The notes beneath the pieces are model-generated. The model made no database searches and was not told the DNA's origin. It was given only the letters and a program-made list of their open reading frames with translations. Of a stretch of DNA of 49,773 bases, positions 47,487 to 49,773 are shown in pieces; positions within the stretch are counted from its first letter, which is position 1, and the number at the start of each line of letters is the position of its first letter. Both the position numbers and the translations under genes were made by a program. The stretch spans positions 1 to 49,773 of the forward strand of contig CATWQA010000011.1 in the NCBI GenBank assembly GCA_958352815.1, read 5' to 3'. Source of the DNA: an uncultured Eubacteriales bacterium. Lineage in GTDB: Bacteria > Bacillota > Clostridia > Monoglobales > Monoglobaceae.

Positions 47487-48455
47487 ATGAAAAATATAAA
47501 GAAGAAAATAACTATAACCTCAGCTGTTGCGGTGGCAATCGCCGCCCTTGCGGATGTGGCGGCGGGCAAGCAGCACATGAAGATGACCGTTGAGAGGAAC
47601 ACAGCCTCATTAAAGCCGAAGGTTGCAGGGGTGAACTGGGAACCGTACTCTGAGAAAAAGGCGGCGTTTTTGTCGGCTTTGGCGGGCAATGAGCGCAGCG
47701 AGCACCGCATAACCTCCTTTGACGGAACCGAGCTCTACGGTCAGTATTTCAAAAATGCAGCAGGGGGCAGCGAGCCTAAGAGAGTGGCAATTTGCTTCCA
47801 CGGGTACACAAGCCGAGGCGGCGAGAACACCAGCGCGGCGGCAGAGTTCTTTTTGGAAAAGGGCTTTGACGTTCTGCTTCCCGATAACAGAGCTCACGGC
47901 AACAGCGGAGGAAACTACATCGGATTCGGATGTCTTGACAGAAAGGACGGTCTTGAATGGGTTAAGTACGTCCAAAAGCTAAACGGCGACCTTGACAGAG
48001 AGGGAAACCTTGAAATATATCTGTACGGCGTATCCATGGGCGGCGCCACCGTATGCATGATGAGCGGCCTTGATTTGCCGTCTTGTGTTAAGGGGATAAT
48101 TTCGGACTGCGCCTTTACCTCTGCCAACGATATGTTTAAAAAGGCGCTCAGAAGCCACTATCATCTGCCTGCGATACCGATTTTGTTTGTGTCCAACGCC
48201 TTGTGCAAGGCGACTGCAGGGTACAGGTTTGACGAGGTCAGCTCGGCCGAGGCGGTAAAAAATGCAAAAGTGCCCATGCTGTTTATTCACGGAGCAAATG
48301 ACCCGCTTATACCGGTTAAGATGTGCTATGAGATATACAATAACTGCGCTTCAAGAAAAGAGCTGTATCTGGTTAAGGACGCTGTCCATGCGGAGTCTTA
48401 TTACAAAAATTCCGAAGCCTACAAGGCTAAAATAGAGGAATTCTTCGGAATTTAA
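47487..48455 (+). CDS. Alpha/beta hydrolase with N-terminal membrane anchor or signal
   Basis: 322 residues. Hydrophobic N-terminus (about 8-26). The oxyanion region is ICFHGYTSRGG, the nucleophile S183 lies in YGVSMGGATV, the acid is in FIHGANDPLIP and the base in AVHAES. This layout fits the Bem46/YfhR-type serine hydrolases of Firmicutes, whose substrates are mostly unknown. AAAGGAAC precedes ATG. It is a single gene behind a 95-bp hairpin element. Confidence 0.9.
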   Translation: MKNIKKKITITSAVAVAIAALADVAAGKQHMKMTVERNTASLKPKVAGVNWEPYSEKKAAFLSALAGNERSEHRITSFDGTELYGQYFKNAAGGSEPKRVAICFHGYTSRGGENTSAAAEFFLEKGFDVLLPDNRAHGNSGGNYIGFGCLDRKDGLEWVKYVQKLNGDLDREGNLEIYLYGVSMGGATVCMMSGLDLPSCVKGIISDCAFTSANDMFKKALRSHYHLPAIPILFVSNALCKATAGYRFDEVSSAEAVKNAKVPMLFIHGANDPLIPVKMCYEIYNNCASRKELYLVKDAVHAESYYKNSEAYKAKIEEFFGI

Positions 48456-48498
48456 TTTAAACTAATGATTAAGTGTCTGTTACAATTATGTGTTCAGG

Positions 48499-48527
48499 TT
48501 GAAACGGGCATGAAAATATGATATAAT
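48499..48527 (+). promoter_or_regulatory. Promoter of the aquaporin gene
   Basis: TTGAAA (48499-48504), 17 bases, TATAAT (48522-48527); start codon at 48586. Confidence 0.75.
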
Positions 48528-48585
48528 TCTCCGTAAGTACATGTTTCATGTATACAAAAAAATTTAAAGTAAAGGATGGAGAAAA

Positions 48586-49287
48586 ATGAGTTTAGCAAAA
48601 AAGTGTGTAGCTGAGTTTATCGGCACAATGGTACTTGTTATCATGGGCTGCGGTACGGCTATGTTGGTTGGCTGCGACGCCGTTCAGGGCGGAGGATATG
48701 TGCTCACCGCATTTGCTTTCGGTCTGACGATTGTAGGTATGGCATACTGCGTTGGCAATATATCCGGTTGTCACATTAACCCCGCTGTTTCACTGGGTGT
48801 TCTTATGAGCGGCGGCATGAGCGGCAAGGAGTTTGCGGCATACGTTGTTTCCCAGTGTATCGGAGCGTTGGCGGGAGCAGGAGTGCTCGCTTTGATATTC
48901 TCGCTGGGCGGCGTTGTTGACATGACAGGCGGCTTCGGTTCAAACGGTCTCAGCGGCGTAAACGGAAGCGCTGTTGCAGGTCTGGTTGTGGAAATCGTAC
49001 TCACCTTCATTTTTGTAATGACGATTCTGGGGGTTACCTCATCAAAGGCGAATCACGGTTCTTTTGCCGGAGTTGTAATCGGATTTACTCTTACTTTGGT
49101 ACATATTCTGGGTATCGGTCTCACGGGTACATCGGTAAACCCTGCGAGAAGTATAGGTCCCGCTATTGCGGCAGCTATTTCGGGAAACCCCGAACCCATA
49201 TCCTGCATTTGGATTTTCATTGTCGGACCTTTGGTAGGTGCAGCCATTGCAGCTTTGGTATATAAGTTTATGGAAAGCTCAAAATAA
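48586..49287 (+). CDS. aqpZ: Aquaporin Z-like water channel
   Basis: 233 residues, six membrane segments and two half helices. NPA boxes at 65-67 (GCHINPAVSLG) and about 183-185 (TSVNPARSIGP). The selectivity-filter positions keep His in LVHILGI, Thr before NPAR and the Arg after it, which points to a water channel rather than a glycerol facilitator, where the His is Gly. AAAGGATGGAG before ATG. It is a single gene with its own promoter. The gene symbol rests on these filter residues. Confidence 0.9.
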   Translation: MSLAKKCVAEFIGTMVLVIMGCGTAMLVGCDAVQGGGYVLTAFAFGLTIVGMAYCVGNISGCHINPAVSLGVLMSGGMSGKEFAAYVVSQCIGALAGAGVLALIFSLGGVVDMTGGFGSNGLSGVNGSAVAGLVVEIVLTFIFVMTILGVTSSKANHGSFAGVVIGFTLTLVHILGIGLTGTSVNPARSIGPAIAAAISGNPEPISCIWIFIVGPLVGAAIAALVYKFMESSK

Positions 49288-49307
49288 TAAAAGATAATCA
49301 GTGATAA

Positions 49308-49343
49308 ACGTCCCTTGCTCTTGCAGCGGGGGGCGTTTTGCAT
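49308..49343 (+). terminator. Probable terminator after the aquaporin gene
   Basis: AACGTCCC and GGGGGCGTT form an imperfect stem followed by TTGCAT; the T run is short. Confidence 0.5.
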
Positions 49344-49414
49344 GGAATGCGGTTTCGTCTGCTGCTGTACGGAGGTTTTGGTTTGTATAAAAGCAAAAAA
49401 ATTATAATTTGCGG

Positions 49415-49443
49415 TTGACAATCAAAGTGATTTTTGATATAAT
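49415..49443 (+). promoter_or_regulatory. Perfect sigma-A promoter of the tRNA-Leu gene
   Basis: TTGACA (49415-49420), 17 bases, TATAAT (49438-49443), 12 bases before the tRNA. Confidence 0.9.
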
Positions 49444-49454
49444 TACAGAGCTAT

Positions 49455-49539
49455 GCGGGTATGGCGGAATTGGCAGACGCGCTAGATTTAGGTTCTAGTG
49501 TCAACAGACGTGAAGGTTCAAGTCCTTTTACCCGCACCA
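49455..49539 (+). tRNA. tRNA-Leu, anticodon UAG
   Basis: 85 bases including an encoded CCA. Acceptor GCGGGTA pairs with TACCCGC, discriminator A. The anticodon arm is CTAGA-TTTAGGT-TCTAG, giving anticodon TAG (reads CUA). A long variable arm, as needed for leucine, follows, and the T arm carries GGTTCAAGTCC. Only tRNA in the window. Confidence 0.96.
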
Positions 49540-49540
49540 T

Positions 49541-49594
49541 ACCGAGTGTTCTTACAGGACTTAAAAGGTTCTGTATGACACTCGGTTTTTTTGT
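49541..49594 (+). terminator. Rho-independent terminator of the tRNA gene
   Basis: ACCGAGTGT (49541-49549) pairs with ACACTCGGT (49578-49586) plus an inner CAGGACTT/AGGTTCTG pairing, followed by TTTTTTTG. Confidence 0.88.
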
Positions 49595-49601
49595 TTGTTT
49601 T

Positions 49602-49773
49602 TCAACTTGCACAGGCGGCGTAATGAACATCTACGCCCTGCCTTGTATGTACCGATACATTGTTTGCCGGTAATTTGTCAAGGTCGGGTATCTCAATGGC
49701 GCCGATACAATTATAGTGAATGGTAAGCCGCTGGACGGTTTTGCCGTCAATCTTTTCCGATTGATGTACTTCG
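49602..49773 (-). CDS. C-terminal end of a large serine recombinase (DUF4368-type), partial
   Basis: The minus-strand frame from the window edge reads 57 codons to a TGA at 49602-49604. It includes EKIDGKTVQRLTIHYNCIG, AIEIPDL and the end VSVHTRQGVDVHYA, matching the C-terminal DUF4368 region of recombinases carried by Clostridial conjugative and mobilisable transposons of the Tn4451/Tn1549 kind (family recognised from memory). The catalytic domain lies outside the window. It is convergent with tRNA-Leu, separated by its terminator, and marks the likely edge of a mobile element. Confidence 0.7.
   Translation of the reverse strand, partial: EVHQSEKIDGKTVQRLTIHYNCIGAIEIPDLDKLPANNVSVHTRQGVDVHYAACAS

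Overview
The window looks like a chromosomal segment of an anaerobic, low-to-moderate-GC Firmicute of class Clostridia, probably an uncultured gut or environmental member of the Oscillospirales/Eubacteriales. This is an inference. It rests on the [FeFe]-hydrogenase maturase HydG with its small ACT-domain partner, the IspH-ribosomal protein S1 fusion, the cdaA-cdaR-glmM cell-wall/c-di-AMP locus, a Spo0E-like mini-protein, consensus sigma-A promoters and strong AGGAGG ribosome binding sites. No species can be named from sequence reading alone.

Region by region. 1-424 is non-coding and carries mosaic repeats. 425-4593 is a compact biosynthetic-looking cassette: a leftward operon of a condensation-type HxxxD acyltransferase, a free-standing acyl carrier protein and an acyl-AMP ligase, with a divergent Sfp-type phosphopantetheinyl transferase. 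4670-6271 is a K+/H+ antiporter. 6485-20670 is a long rightward core block: proS, cdaA, cdaR, a COG2509 flavoprotein, glmM, ychF, a zinc-ribbon protein, a CobK-like protein, cmk, plsC, ispH-rpsA and murD. 20877-30130 is leftward: lipoprotein, nitroreductase, HydG with a TM1266-like protein, a 1.2-kb repeat-rich non-coding stretch, then spo0E-like, lgt, two M16 peptidases and a degenerate GGDEF protein. 30306-31303 holds efp and a CD1247-like protein. 31434-34104 is an isolated phage-derived cassette (repeat-rich fibre, small membrane protein, SPP1-type holin). 34239-35772 is a MarR-AzlC-AzlD locus with a perfect operator. 35872-42064 has a LysR regulator, small proteins, a surface lipoprotein and a large secreted S8 protease. 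42254-49287 is an accessory stretch with a DUF134-NifX fusion, CoA-disulfide reductase, a broken two-component system, EamA, a DUF368 fragment, a hydrolase and an aquaporin. The window ends with tRNA-Leu(UAG) and the C-terminal tail of a large serine recombinase that suggests a mobile element beyond the right edge.

How the genes work together. The core block links c-di-AMP synthesis (cdaA/cdaR) to the first committed aminosugar step (glmM) and to peptidoglycan (murD), phospholipid (plsC), isoprenoid (ispH) and nucleotide (cmk) supply. Lgt modifies the lipoproteins predicted here. The points that most deserve a second look are the free-standing condensation/ACP/ligase/PPTase cassette, the fibre-holin cassette without any other phage gene, a 48-nt structured leader present in two copies at 14169 and 19220, a family of shuffled intergenic hairpin modules, and two deletion scars close together at 46.1 and 46.9 kb.
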